This document shows positions 5,676-14,292 of a stretch of 17,047 nucleotides of DNA, one piece after another. Both the position numbers and the translations under genes were made by a program. A model generated the notes under the pieces. That model saw only the letters and a program-made list of their open reading frames with translations. It did no database searches and had not been told where the DNA came from. Location: NCBI GenBank assembly GCA_946481625.1, contig CAMLOZ010000011.1:1-17047 (forward strand). The letters run 5' to 3'. This stretch comes from an uncultured Haloferula sp. (GTDB lineage: Bacteria; Verrucomicrobiota; Verrucomicrobiae; Verrucomicrobiales; Akkermansiaceae). Every line of letters begins with the position of its first letter. Position 1 is the stretch's first letter.

Positions 5676-7717
5676 GCTTCGCCCAACCCGCTTGGTTCGC
5701 CCTGCTGTTGCTGGTGCCCTTGTTCACGGCGGGCGCGGTGCTGGTGGCGCGGCTGCGCCGCAAGCAATGGTCGGCCTTCGCCGCGCCCCGCCTGCGGCCC
5801 CGCCTGCTGCGCCGCGGCAGTCCCCTGCCCCGCTGGCTTGCTTTCTCGTTCCTGATGCTCGCCGTGGTCCTGCTCTCCTTCGGCATGGCCCGGCCCCAGA
5901 CCACCCGCGGGACCCAAGCCGAGACCAGCCGGGGCCGTAACGTTCTGCTGGCTCTCGACCTGTCCCGCAGCATGTTGGTGAAGGATCTCAAGCCGGACCG
6001 TCTCACCCAGGCCAAGATCCTCTGTTTCGAGTTGATGGAAGCCCTGCCGAGCGATCGCATCGGCCTGATCGGCTTCGCGGGCGAGCCCTACCTCTTCGCC
6101 CCTCTTACCGTCGATCACGCCGCGGTCCATGAGACCATCGACCAACTCGACATGGATTTCATCCCGGTCGGCGGCTCCGATCTGGAAGGGACGCTGGAGC
6201 TGGCCATTAAAACGCTCAAGGAAACCGGCCAGAAGGAAAACGCGCTGATCATTTTGAGCGACGGCGAGGAGACCACCGGTCGCATGAGCCGGCTCGCGGC
6301 GGAAGCCAAGAAGGCGGGAGTCTACGTCTTCGCCATCGCGGTCGGCACCGAGCAGGGAGATTACATCCCGAATCCCGAATATCCCGACGGCCGTCATCGC
6401 GACCGGTCGGGCAGTGTCGTCCGCAGCGGCATCAATACCGCCGCCCTCAAGAAACTGGCGGCCGAAACCGGCGGCCGCTTCGCCGTGGCCACCTCGGCCG
6501 CGAGCATCCCGGAAATGGTGAAGACCGCGATTTCGGATCTCGAGCAGTTTGAGATCGCGGGCCGCGACCGCTTCGTTCCCATCGAGTACTACCAATGGTT
6601 CGTCCTGCCGGGCATCATCTTCCTTATCGCGTCGGTCATCGCCGGAACCCGTTGGCGCGGCCTTGGGCCCGCAAGTGCGGCCACGGCGGCAGCCCTCGTT
6701 TTCCTGACGCCCCAGCCGGCCCGGGCGGGAATGCACGAGGATGCCCGCAAGGCCCTGGCGGAAGGCCGCCACGGCGATGCGGAAGACCTTTTCGACAAGC
6801 TCGCCACGGAAGCCGGATCGTCCGACGACGCGTTCCGCTATCGCCTCGCGCAGGGCAACGCCGCTTTCCGCGAGGGCAAAGCCGATGTCGCCCGCCATGC
6901 CTTCAGCGAAGCCCTGCGTTCCGAAGATCCGAAGGTCCGCGCCGCGGCCCACCACGGCTTGGGGACCATCCTCTTCGACACCGGCTGGAAGCGGCTTTCA
7001 AACGGCCCGGCCTACCCGGAAATCGCGCCGCCTGAATCCGAAGGCAGGGCGTCCGATCCATTCAAGCAGATCGCCGACGCTCTCGCAGGCAAAAATGCGG
7101 TGCCGAACAAGGGTCCCATGGATGCCTTCGACGACATGGTTCGCCAAGCGGTCTCCGAATGGATCCAAGGCGAGATCCCGGACAGCGGGGATACCGCGGG
7201 CTTTGACCGTTTCAATGGCGTGCTCACCGACTGGGTGGATGCGGTCAAGCATCTCGATTCAGCCTTGCGCTACGACCCGTCCCTTAGCGACGCCAAGCAC
7301 AACCGGACGCTGACGGTGAAGTACCTCAAGCGCCTCCGCGAAATTCTCGAGGAAGTCCAGGAGAACTCCCAGCAGATCCAGCCCATGCCCGGCCCAGGCG
7401 AGGGAGAAGGCGAAGGCCAGGGCGATCAGCCCGAAGGTGAAGGTCAGGACGGCGATCAGGAAGGCGAAGGCAAGGGCGGCGACAAGGAGGGCAAGGGCAA
7501 AGGCGAGGGCGACGAGAAGGATAAGGATGGCGAGGGCGGCGACAATCCCGGCGACAAGAAGGACGGCGAAGGCGACAAGGACAGCGGCAAGAAACCGAAA
7601 CCGGGGGAATCGCCCGAAGATGCCGCCCGCCGCATCCTCAAGGAGAACGCGGACTTCGAAAAAGGAGCGCTGGGCCCGAATCGAATCGAGTACCGCCAGC
7701 CCGACAAGGACTGGTAA
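5672..7717 (+). CDS. batB: BatB-BatC fusion: vWA and TPR membrane protein
   Basis: Protein of 681 residues that joins two usual Bat proteins. The BatB part has N-terminal hydrophobic segments (about 7-28 and 54-72), a vWA domain with MIDAS D96-L-S98-R-S100, GGSDLEGTL in the position of the usual GTAIG, ILSDGEETTG, and a transmembrane helix at about 309-328. A second hydrophobic stretch ending in PARAG (about 337-353) resembles the signal peptide of a formerly separate BatC. TPR-like helices follow at about 355-440 and 516-560. Residues about 574-645 are an extreme Gly/Glu/Asp/Lys low-complexity segment. The protein ends in a conserved-looking helix and a final KDW, as I recall for BatC tails. 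Start and stop overlap or nearly abut both neighbours. I see no frameshift; the fusion is one continuous frame. Confidence 0.88.
   Translation: MSFAQPAWFALLLLVPLFTAGAVLVARLRRKQWSAFAAPRLRPRLLRRGSPLPRWLAFSFLMLAVVLLSFGMARPQTTRGTQAETSRGRNVLLALDLSRSMLVKDLKPDRLTQAKILCFELMEALPSDRIGLIGFAGEPYLFAPLTVDHAAVHETIDQLDMDFIPVGGSDLEGTLELAIKTLKETGQKENALIILSDGEETTGRMSRLAAEAKKAGVYVFAIAVGTEQGDYIPNPEYPDGRHRDRSGSVVRSGINTAALKKLAAETGGRFAVATSAASIPEMVKTAISDLEQFEIAGRDRFVPIEYYQWFVLPGIIFLIASVIAGTRWRGLGPASAATAAALVFLTPQPARAGMHEDARKALAEGRHGDAEDLFDKLATEAGSSDDAFRYRLAQGNAAFREGKADVARHAFSEALRSEDPKVRAAAHHGLGTILFDTGWKRLSNGPAYPEIAPPESEGRASDPFKQIADALAGKNAVPNKGPMDAFDDMVRQAVSEWIQGEIPDSGDTAGFDRFNGVLTDWVDAVKHLDSALRYDPSLSDAKHNRTLTVKYLKRLREILEEVQENSQQIQPMPGPGEGEGEGQGDQPEGEGQDGDQEGEGKGGDKEGKGKGEGDEKDKDGEGGDNPGDKKDGEGDKDSGKKPKPGESPEDAARRILKENADFEKGALGPNRIEYRQPDKDW
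7391..7606 (+). repeat. Low-complexity Gly/Glu/Asp/Lys-coding tract in batBC
   Basis: About 72 codons dominated by GGC/GGT, GAA/GAG, GAC/GAT and AAG, giving runs such as GEGEGEGQGDQPEGEGQDGD and GKGGDKEGKGKGEGDEKDKD. The pattern is degenerate rather than a strict tandem repeat. It forms a highly charged, presumably disordered linker between the TPR part and the C-terminal helix of BatC. Similar acidic or charged linkers are common in BatC-like proteins. Confidence 0.8.
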
Positions 7718-7732
7718 TCCATTTCAAGAACC

Positions 7733-10156
7733 GTGAACCGATTTCTTTCAATTCTATTCATCAGCGTGTGGTTCGGCTCGGGAGCCTGGGGTGCCGCCCC
7801 GGTCGTAGAGGCCAATATCAGCAGCCGTTTCCTCGTGACCGGCGAACAGGCCACGTTCGAGGTGGTCGTTCCGGCCGAAGAGTTCCGCGTCGATAGCGCT
7901 CCTCCGATTCCCGAGGTGAAAAACCTCACCATCCGTCCGCTGGGCATCGGCCCGCGGCCCAGATCCGGACCGGGCCGGCGGGTCGAATACTTCTTCAACT
8001 ATGCGGTCTCCGGCTATGTGCCCGGAAACTATGTGATTCCGGCACTTGAATTGAACTTCGCCGGTGAGATCCGCCGCACCGCCCCGATCGAGTTGCGGAT
8101 CATCGAAGAAACCGACCTCAAGTGGGCGAGCACGGTTGTGGACGGCCGCGAGATCCGCTACTCCGCCGCCTTCCATGCCATCAAGGGCAACCCCTATGTC
8201 GGCGAAAAACAGCCGGTGGAGATCAAGATTTACTTCCCGGCCGAACAACCGGTGGAAGACTGGGGTATCCCGGACTTCGAGCGCGACGGGCTTTCGGCAT
8301 GGCGATTCCAGCCGCAGCAGCAGACGCGGATGAGTCGCCGCGCCACGATCCTCCGGAGAAACTATCAGGCGATCAGCTATCCCAGCACCATGTCCACGAA
8401 CCGGGTGGGCGAAGCCACGCTCGGCCCCGCGTCCGTGAGGATCATGACCCTGATCCCCTCCCTCGAACACTTCAGCCAGGCATATACCCAACCGGTTACG
8501 GTCAATGTTCCCGCTATCAAGCTGAACTCCAAGGCCCTCCCGCCCGGAGCACCGGACGGCTTCGACAACGCCATCGGCCAGTTCTCGTTCGGCGTCACCA
8601 CGCGGGAGACCGAAGTCCGCGAAGGCGATCCGGTGACGGTCAACATCACCGTGAACGGCTCGGGAAATCTCGATGCACTCCAGCCGCCGAAGCCGCTCGA
8701 TGTCGAAGGCTGGAAGCTCTACGATGCGTCCTCCTCTGAACGGGGTGAAGAACGCCGCGAGATGTGGGGGGAAGTGAGCTTCCGCCAGTTCATGAGCCCG
8801 CTCCGGGTCCAAACCTCGGTCCCTCCTTTCCGCTTCGTTTATTTCGACCCGGCGAGTGCCAAATACGAGACGCTGCTTTCGGATGCGATCCCCCTGACCG
8901 TGCTCCCCTCCACGGCCGCCGCCCTCCCCGGTGCCGCCGTTCCCCAAGCCCTTCCCATGCCTTTGGAGGAAATGACCGACATCCTGGGTGTGATCAAAGG
9001 TCCGGCGAAGCTCCTGCCGAAGCGCAGCCCACTGCCTTCCTGGCTGTGGCACATCATCCCCGGGCTTGTGGTGGCGGGACTGCTTGCCCGCATCGCCGCC
9101 ACCAAGCTCGGACCTCGCCTCAAGAAGGATCCCGACCGGATCGCGAGGGAGAAGGAGTGGCGTGAGGTCGAACGCTCTCCCGCCCAAACCGGGGATTTTT
9201 ACCGGAGTGTCGGCCATTTCATCGAACGCTGGCTCGGCGGCAGCACCGACCCGATCGTTGCCGAGACCTTGGCAAAGCGGGACGAGTTGTGCTTCCGTCA
9301 GGACATGTCCGAGTTGAAAGTGGACCGCTCCGAACGGCAGCGCGTGCTGCGACAGCTGCGCAAGATCGCACTGCCCGTCGTGCTGTTGTTCCTCGCGTTG
9401 TCATCGCAATCCGGCTTCGGTCAAGAAGCACCGGAGAAACTGTTCGAGGACGGCCGCTTCGCCGAAGCGGGCAAGGCGTGGTTGGAAAGCGGCCCCTATG
9501 ATCAGTTGTCGGCGGACACGCTTTTCAATATCGGCAACGCTGCCTACCGCTTGGGCTCGCCGGGTGAAGCGGCGCTCTATTACCGGCGGGCCCTCCTACG
9601 CCAGAGCACGCACGCCGAGGCCCGCCAGAACATCCGTTTCCTGGAACGGAAATTCGGCTCCATTACGTTCAACCGCCCTGACTACCAATACCAACTCGCC
9701 CGGGTCCCGCTCGCAGTATGGAAAAGCGTGGTTTGGGCTGCGGCTTGGATGGTGGTGATCGCCATCCTCATCTTCCCCGCCACTCGTCCGGGAGCAGGTA
9801 TTCGCGTGGCATCGATCGTGACCTTCATCACCGCGCCCTTGATTGCCGCCGGTGCCATCGTCGCGTGGAAGTATTACCCGGACGACGCGCGGTTTGCCCC
9901 CGCCAAAGAGCAAGCCGTGGTGGTGGCGGACAACTCCGCGGTCCGCACCGACGCCGCGAGGACCGCCCCCAAGGTCATCGATGCACCTGCCGGATCGCTT
10001 TGCCGCAAGATCACCCAATCCGGCGAATGGGCCTATGTCGCGTTCGCCAACGATAGCCGCGGCTGGATTCCACTCGCGGATATCGAGTCGCTCGAGACAA
10101 CCCAGCCTGCCCCGCCGAAGTTGCGGCCCGCGAAAGGCAGCGAGAGCAATGCCTGA
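7733..10156 (+). CDS. batD: BatD-BatE fusion: Ig-like, TPR and SH3 membrane protein
   Basis: Protein of 807 residues starting at GTG 7733, which gives a clean signal peptide ([20 protein letters not shown], then AAP). A BatD (oxygen tolerance) beta-sandwich region fills about 22-400. A transmembrane helix at about 434-452 and a cytosolic helical region to about 540 follow. A second hydrophobic segment (about 544-560, [19 protein letters not shown]) looks like an internal signal peptide. It precedes a BatE-like module with TPR helices at about 565-640 ([20 protein letters not shown]), two transmembrane helices at about 663-682 and 688-710, and an SH3-like domain at about 720-785 ending GWIPLADIE. 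Thus BatD and BatE are fused in one frame. It starts 15 bases after batBC and lies 40 bases before the cyclophilin gene. No strong Shine-Dalgarno sequence is visible. Confidence 0.87.
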   Translation: MNRFLSILFISVWFGSGAWGAAPVVEANISSRFLVTGEQATFEVVVPAEEFRVDSAPPIPEVKNLTIRPLGIGPRPRSGPGRRVEYFFNYAVSGYVPGNYVIPALELNFAGEIRRTAPIELRIIEETDLKWASTVVDGREIRYSAAFHAIKGNPYVGEKQPVEIKIYFPAEQPVEDWGIPDFERDGLSAWRFQPQQQTRMSRRATILRRNYQAISYPSTMSTNRVGEATLGPASVRIMTLIPSLEHFSQAYTQPVTVNVPAIKLNSKALPPGAPDGFDNAIGQFSFGVTTRETEVREGDPVTVNITVNGSGNLDALQPPKPLDVEGWKLYDASSSERGEERREMWGEVSFRQFMSPLRVQTSVPPFRFVYFDPASAKYETLLSDAIPLTVLPSTAAALPGAAVPQALPMPLEEMTDILGVIKGPAKLLPKRSPLPSWLWHIIPGLVVAGLLARIAATKLGPRLKKDPDRIAREKEWREVERSPAQTGDFYRSVGHFIERWLGGSTDPIVAETLAKRDELCFRQDMSELKVDRSERQRVLRQLRKIALPVVLLFLALSSQSGFGQEAPEKLFEDGRFAEAGKAWLESGPYDQLSADTLFNIGNAAYRLGSPGEAALYYRRALLRQSTHAEARQNIRFLERKFGSITFNRPDYQYQLARVPLAVWKSVVWAAAWMVVIAILIFPATRPGAGIRVASIVTFITAPLIAAGAIVAWKYYPDDARFAPAKEQAVVVADNSAVRTDAARTAPKVIDAPAGSLCRKITQSGEWAYVAFANDSRGWIPLADIESLETTQPAPPKLRPAKGSESNA

Positions 10157-10196
10157 AGTCAACAACAAGTCTCTTCCCAACCCACGAAACCAAGAA

Positions 10197-10865
10197 ATGA
10201 AACGTCGTTTAATCCTCGCCTTCGCCCTGCTCTCTTCCTTCGCATTTGCCCAGGAAGAAGCCAAAAAAGAGGAGGCGAAACCCGCCGAAGCTGCCAAGCC
10301 CGCCGCCCTGAGTGACATCAAGATCAAGATGGTCACCACCAAAGGGGAGATCGAAGCCACCATCTTCGCTTCCAAGGTGCCGATGACCTCGGCCAACTTC
10401 CTCAATCTGGCCAAGCGCGGCTACTACAACGGGATCGCCTTCCACCGCGTGATCAGCGATTTCATGATCCAAGGCGGAGATCCGACCGAATCCGGCCGGG
10501 GTGGTCCCGGTTACAAGTTCGGCGACGAGTTTCATCCTTCGTTGAAGCACTCCAAGCCCGGCATCTTCTCGATGGCAAACGCCGGCCCCGGCACCAATGG
10601 CTCGCAATTCTTCATCACCATGGCTCCCACCCCTTTCCTCGATAACCGGCACTCGGTCTTCGGCGAGGTCACCAAGGGCCAGGACGTGGTCGAAAAGATC
10701 CTCGGAAAAATGAATACTGGCGAACAAGGAGGCAAGGTCGATCCTGCCGGCAAAGGCGACAAGATCGAGAAAATCGAAATCCTCGATTCCACCGACGCTC
10801 TCTTCGCCGCGCAGAAGGAGAATATCGACAAGTGGGACGCCGCCCTCAAGGCCGCAGGCAAATAA
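10197..10865 (+). CDS. Secreted cyclophilin-type peptidyl-prolyl cis-trans isomerase
   Basis: Protein of 222 residues catalysing proline cis-trans isomerisation, expected outside the cytosol. ATG 10197 gives a typical signal peptide ([18 protein letters not shown], then QEE). An Ala/Lys/Glu/Pro-rich spacer to about residue 37 comes next, then a single cyclophilin domain. Active-site motifs are present: [16 protein letters not shown] with the catalytic R84, NGSQFFIT, and [11 protein letters not shown]. An in-frame ATG at 10149 overlaps the BatDE stop but would bury the signal peptide, so 10197 is chosen. It lies 40 bases after BatDE with no terminator between and is followed by a strong terminator, so it is probably the last gene of the bat transcript. 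It may help fold the periplasmic Bat domains, but that is inference. Confidence 0.93.
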   Translation: MKRRLILAFALLSSFAFAQEEAKKEEAKPAEAAKPAALSDIKIKMVTTKGEIEATIFASKVPMTSANFLNLAKRGYYNGIAFHRVISDFMIQGGDPTESGRGGPGYKFGDEFHPSLKHSKPGIFSMANAGPGTNGSQFFITMAPTPFLDNRHSVFGEVTKGQDVVEKILGKMNTGEQGGKVDPAGKGDKIEKIEILDSTDALFAAQKENIDKWDAALKAAGK

Positions 10866-10884
10866 CGCTCCGCTTTTCACCCCA

Positions 10885-10918
10885 AGCGCGCCTTCCCTCG
10901 GGGAAGGCGCGTTCTTTG
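10885..10918 (+). terminator. Intrinsic terminator after the cyclophilin gene
   Basis: A perfect 11-bp GC-rich stem, CGCGCCTTCCC (10887-10897) with GGGAAGGCGCG (10901-10911), closes a TCG loop. It can be extended by A-U and G-U pairs and is followed by TTCTTTG. It starts about 20 bases after the stop codon. It should end the bat-cyclophilin transcript and insulate plsY downstream. Confidence 0.85.
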
Positions 10919-10981
10919 TGTCTCCACGATATTGTCTCCGGGGGTGACATCGGGCCGGGTTTCCTCTACTCAAGCGCGCAC

Positions 10982-11695
10982 ATGCAGCTTTGGCTCTGCC
11001 CGCTCTTCGCTTTTCTGCTCGGTTCCATTCCCTTCGGGCTCTTCATCGCCCGCACACAAGGGATCGATATCCGTCTCCACGGCTCCGGGAACATCGGTGC
11101 CACGAACGTCTTGCGCGTGGTCGGCAAGAAGCACGGGATCATCTGTCTGATCCTCGACGCACTGAAGGGATTCATTCCCGTGGTGGCGGCGATCAATCTC
11201 GTCCAGATCGCGGGCCGCCCGGTGCAGATCCCGGCAGCGTTCCTGGAACCTTGGTCGGTCGAGGTGCCCGCGACGAATGCCGTGACAGCGCAAATCGTCC
11301 ACATCGTGACCGCCCTTTTCGCGATCCTCGGACACAACTATTCCCCATGGGTAGGCTTCAAGGGCGGCAAGGGCATTGCCACCTCCGCAGGCGTCCTCCT
11401 CGCCCTGATGCCCTTCGCGGTCCTCCTGTTGATCGTCATCTGGCTGCTGCTGTTCTTCACCACGCGGTATGTTTCCGTGGCGAGTATCGGCGCTGCGGCA
11501 GCCCTGCCCTTGGTGACACTCTATGGTTCCTGGAGCCATGGACGGATCCAGGACGGCACCTGGAACAAACCCCTGTTTGTCTTCTCCGTCATCATCGCCG
11601 CCTTGGCGATCTGGAAGCACCGGACGAACATCAGGCGCCTGATGGATGGAACGGAGAGCCGCTTCCAACCGAAGAAAAAGAAGGCCGTTTCCTGA
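10982..11695 (+). CDS. plsY: Acyl-phosphate glycerol-3-phosphate acyltransferase PlsY
   Basis: Integral membrane acyltransferase of 237 residues that transfers an acyl chain from acyl-phosphate to sn-glycerol-3-phosphate, the first acylation of phospholipid synthesis. Three family motifs are visible: GSIPFG near the N-terminus, the loop GSGNIGATN (34-42), and the glycine-rich FKGGKGIATS starting at F126. It is longer than many PlsY proteins (about 200-215) because of a stretch around residues 74-105 between the second motif and ILGHN. ATG 10982 begins a first transmembrane helix directly and is preferred to earlier in-frame codons, which run back into the cyclophilin gene. A GTGACA word at 10944-10949 might be part of a promoter, but the matching -10 is poor. 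It is 25 bases ahead of gpsA, which supplies its substrate. Confidence 0.95.
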   Translation: MQLWLCPLFAFLLGSIPFGLFIARTQGIDIRLHGSGNIGATNVLRVVGKKHGIICLILDALKGFIPVVAAINLVQIAGRPVQIPAAFLEPWSVEVPATNAVTAQIVHIVTALFAILGHNYSPWVGFKGGKGIATSAGVLLALMPFAVLLLIVIWLLLFFTTRYVSVASIGAAAALPLVTLYGSWSHGRIQDGTWNKPLFVFSVIIAALAIWKHRTNIRRLMDGTESRFQPKKKKAVS

Positions 11696-11720
11696 GCTCC
11701 CGTCCCCTTGTTTTTCCAAC

Positions 11721-12731
11721 ATGCCTGATCGCCCGTTTTCTTCCGCCGCCATCCTCGGTACCGGTTCCTTCGGCACGGCGCTTGCCCGCTTGCTGGCCTC
11801 CAAGCTCGACCACGTGGTAATGATCGGCCGCGATCCCGCGGTGGCGGAGAGCATCAATGCCACGCGGCACAACTCGCGCTACCTCGCGGGGATCGAACTG
11901 CCGGAGAACATCACCGCCACCACGGCGCTGGTCGACGCGGCTGCGCACCCGCTGGTTCTCTTCTGCGTGCCCACGGCGGCAACACGGGAAACGGCTGGCG
12001 GACTTGTGGAGTCAGGTCTGCCCGCGGAGAGCGTGTTGCTTTCCTGCGCGAAGGGCATCGAGCGCAACACCGGCGAACGGATGAGCGAGATCCTGCGGGA
12101 GAAGTTTCCCGCGAATCCCGTGGCCGTGCTTTCAGGACCGAACCACGCCGAGGAGATCGCCGCCTGTCTCGCCACCTGCGCGGTGATCGGCACCGAAGAC
12201 GATCTGCTCGCCAAACGGCTCCAGGACCTCTTCACCGCGCCCCATTTCCGCAGCTACACCAGCGACGATCTCGCTGGGATTGAGTACGGCGGCGCAATCA
12301 AGAACGTGTATGCCATCGCCGCAGGGATCGCGGCAGGGCTCGGGCTTGGCGACAATGCTATCGCGGCTCTGGTAACGCGCGCGCTGGCGGAGATGACCCG
12401 CCTCGGGACCTGCCTGGGCGGACGTGTCGAAACGTTTGCCGGACTTTCCGGCGTCGGCGACTTGATCGCCACCTGCTTCTCTAAGCACTCGCGAAACAAC
12501 CGCGTGGGACTGGCGCTCGGCCAAGGCAAAACCTTGGAAGAGGCGACTTCCTCGCTCGGCATGGTGGCGGAAGGCGTGCCCAACACGCTCTCGATCCACG
12601 AGACGGCACAGCGCGCGGGAGTCCGGACCCCGATCATCGATGCGGTGCACGCCATCCTTTACCGCGGCATGCCGGCGGCACGCGCCCTCCACGAGCTACT
12701 GAACCGCGACCCCCGACCGGAAAACGATTGA
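11721..12731 (+). CDS. gpsA: NAD(P)-dependent glycerol-3-phosphate dehydrogenase
   Basis: Cytosolic enzyme of 336 residues, the normal family length, that reduces dihydroxyacetone phosphate to sn-glycerol-3-phosphate. The N-terminal Rossmann fold has ILGTGSFGTALA. Conserved sites include K111 in SCAKGIE, SGPNHAEE, the catalytic K194 in IKNVYAIAAG, and the C-terminal SRNNRVGLALG. ATG 11721 directly precedes the Rossmann strand; the open frame extends upstream only into plsY. The gene lies 25 bases after plsY and 3 bases before the dedA-family gene. Its product is the acceptor substrate of PlsY, so the pair is metabolically as well as transcriptionally linked. Confidence 0.96.
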   Translation: MPDRPFSSAAILGTGSFGTALARLLASKLDHVVMIGRDPAVAESINATRHNSRYLAGIELPENITATTALVDAAAHPLVLFCVPTAATRETAGGLVESGLPAESVLLSCAKGIERNTGERMSEILREKFPANPVAVLSGPNHAEEIAACLATCAVIGTEDDLLAKRLQDLFTAPHFRSYTSDDLAGIEYGGAIKNVYAIAAGIAAGLGLGDNAIAALVTRALAEMTRLGTCLGGRVETFAGLSGVGDLIATCFSKHSRNNRVGLALGQGKTLEEATSSLGMVAEGVPNTLSIHETAQRAGVRTPIIDAVHAILYRGMPAARALHELLNRDPRPEND

Positions 12732-12734
12732 ACG

Positions 12735-13388
12735 ATGAAGGAAGCGATTGATTTCATCCTGCACATCCAGGAGCACCTGATGGAGTTCACCCAGGCTTAC
12801 GGGCCTTTGGTTTACGGGCTCCTCTTCCTCATCATCTTCTGCGAAACGGGACTGGTCGTGACTCCCTTCCTGCCGGGTGATTCCTTGCTGTTCGCGGTGG
12901 GAGCGATCGCGGCGACGGAGGGTTCGGGTCTCAGCGTCTGGATCGCAGGTCTCGTAATGCTGGTGGCGGCGATCCTCGGGGACACGGTGAACTACTGGAT
13001 CGGCCGCAAGTTCGGCGGTTGGATGATGCGGACCTTCCCGAAAATCGTGAAGCCTTCCCACATCGCGAAGACGAACGGGTTCTTCGTGCGCTATGGCGGC
13101 AAAACCATCATCCTCGCGCGCTTCGTTCCTATCGTCCGGACCTTCGCGCCCTTTGTCGCCGGATCGGGAGAGATGGACTATGGACGCTTCATGTACTTCA
13201 ATGTCATCGGTGCCATCCTCTGGGTGGTCCTGATCCTTCCCGCGGGATGGTTCTTCGGGACCATCCCGGTGGTGCAGGAGAACTTCGAGCTTGTCGTGCT
13301 CGGCATCATCGCCTTCTCGCTGCTACCGATGGTCTTCGAGATCGCGAAGGCAAAGCTGAAGGGACGGGCGGCGGCAGAGGCGGAGTAA
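12735..13388 (+). CDS. DedA family membrane protein
   Basis: Multi-spanning inner membrane protein of 217 residues in the DedA/SNARE-associated family. Family motifs are F-C-E37-T-G with the re-entrant segment TPFLPGDSLLF (43-53), GDTVNYWIGRKFG, and the segment YGGKTIILARFVPIVRTFAP with its conserved arginines. DedA members include undecaprenyl-phosphate and phospholipid translocases (UptA, PopT and relatives); the exact substrate here is unknown. The C-terminus is positively charged and alanine-rich. It starts 3 bases after the gpsA stop, so it is almost certainly co-translated with plsY-gpsA, fitting a membrane-lipid role. Confidence 0.92.
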   Translation: MKEAIDFILHIQEHLMEFTQAYGPLVYGLLFLIIFCETGLVVTPFLPGDSLLFAVGAIAATEGSGLSVWIAGLVMLVAAILGDTVNYWIGRKFGGWMMRTFPKIVKPSHIAKTNGFFVRYGGKTIILARFVPIVRTFAPFVAGSGEMDYGRFMYFNVIGAILWVVLILPAGWFFGTIPVVQENFELVVLGIIAFSLLPMVFEIAKAKLKGRAAAEAE

Positions 13389-13408
13389 GCGGCCGGACGA
13401 TCAGCGAC

Positions 13409-13422
13409 ACCGCCGAGGCGGT
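13409..13422. terminator. Small hairpin between convergent genes (weak terminator candidate)
   Basis: ACCGC (13409-13413) pairs with GCGGT (13418-13422) around CGAG, in the 34-base gap between the dedA-family stop and the rhomboid stop on the opposite strand. No T-tract follows on either strand. The location suits a bidirectional terminator, but the stem is short. Confidence 0.25.
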
Positions 13423-14292
13423 TCAAGAGCCCGCGAAAGCCGTTTGAGGCCCCTCCGGCCGAAGCACCGGAGCCATCTTCCGGGCCGCAAAGGCTCCCAA
13501 AAAAGCGCCACAAGCCCAACCGGCGAAGTGCCCTGCAACATCGATCCCCTCCCCGCCGACACCGTACATCCCGAGCATCATCGCCCCCGCGAATACCGGT
13601 GCGACAAGGGGCCGGAACTCCCGGTAGGACCGCGACTTCCATGCCGCGACCGTGGCCGCCCCGGTAAGAACCCCGAGTGCGCCGAAGGTGGCGGTGGATG
13701 CTCCGAGCGACGCAAAATCGCCAGGATAACGTGCCCATGCATTGAGGGCGTTACCCAGCGTCCCGCTGGCCAGGATCAGGAGCCAGGCACGCCACGCGCC
13801 CAGCGTGTGGGCCACCATCACGCAGAAGATGCCCCCGATGCCTATGTTGCTCAGCAGGTGGCCGCCATCCGCATGGAGGAAAAGCGAGGTGAAGGGCCGC
13901 CACCACTCCCCGTCCTCCACCAATGCACGGCTGGAGTTGCAGAAGCGCTCGGTGAAGGCCGGATCATGCTGCTGCATCAGGAAGGTGGCCGTGAGCGACG
14001 TGATCCAGAGCAGCATCAATTCGATGCCCGCCGGGAAAAGCGGCGGCTCCACGTACTCGCGCCGTTCCGATTGCTCCGCGGCGTAGAGCGCGAGCTCGCG
14101 GCGGATCGCAGGGGCATCCTCGGGGTTAACGAGAACCGCGTAGGTCCCGTCACCCGGCATGATCCAGCACTCCCGGTTCATCGCGAGCACGACGAGCGCG
14201 TGTTCGTCCGCCTCGTCAAAGGAGGACCACTCGCCCACCGGCACGAGCGCGGGCATCTCAAATTCCTGGGCAGCCTCCATTCGCCGCATCAT
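13423..14292 (-). CDS. Rhomboid family intramembrane serine protease
   Basis: Protein of 289 residues. A soluble N-terminal domain of about 85 residues (containing ECWIMPGDGTYAVLV) precedes a six- or seven-helix rhomboid core. The catalytic serine S199 lies in GASTATFGALG and the catalytic histidine H255 in VAGHFAGW. The oxyanion/structural motif FLHADGGHLLSNIG is also present, so the protease looks active. On the minus strand it runs convergent to the dedA-family gene. Start: ATG 14292 is chosen because GAAAGGGG lies just upstream with short spacing. The adjacent ATG at 14289 and another at 14280 are possible, and a TTG at 14316 lacks support. Substrates cannot be inferred; the gene appears monocistronic. 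Confidence 0.9.
   Translation of the reverse strand: MMRRMEAAQEFEMPALVPVGEWSSFDEADEHALVVLAMNRECWIMPGDGTYAVLVNPEDAPAIRRELALYAAEQSERREYVEPPLFPAGIELMLLWITSLTATFLMQQHDPAFTERFCNSSRALVEDGEWWRPFTSLFLHADGGHLLSNIGIGGIFCVMVAHTLGAWRAWLLILASGTLGNALNAWARYPGDFASLGASTATFGALGVLTGAATVAAWKSRSYREFRPLVAPVFAGAMMLGMYGVGGEGIDVAGHFAGWACGAFLGAFAARKMAPVLRPEGPQTAFAGS

Noticed and set aside
5591..6955. 454-codon open frame on the minus strand
   Set aside because: Antisense to the batA end and batBC. It is rich in Arg, Gly, Gln and Ala without motifs, and the plus-strand genes are well supported.
7754..9217. 487-codon open frame on the minus strand
   Set aside because: Antisense to the BatD region. No domain or signal is visible, so it is a shadow.
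10944..10972. GTGACA-17-TACTCA as a plsY promoter
   Set aside because: The -10 matches only 2 of 6 consensus positions, too weak to list as a feature.
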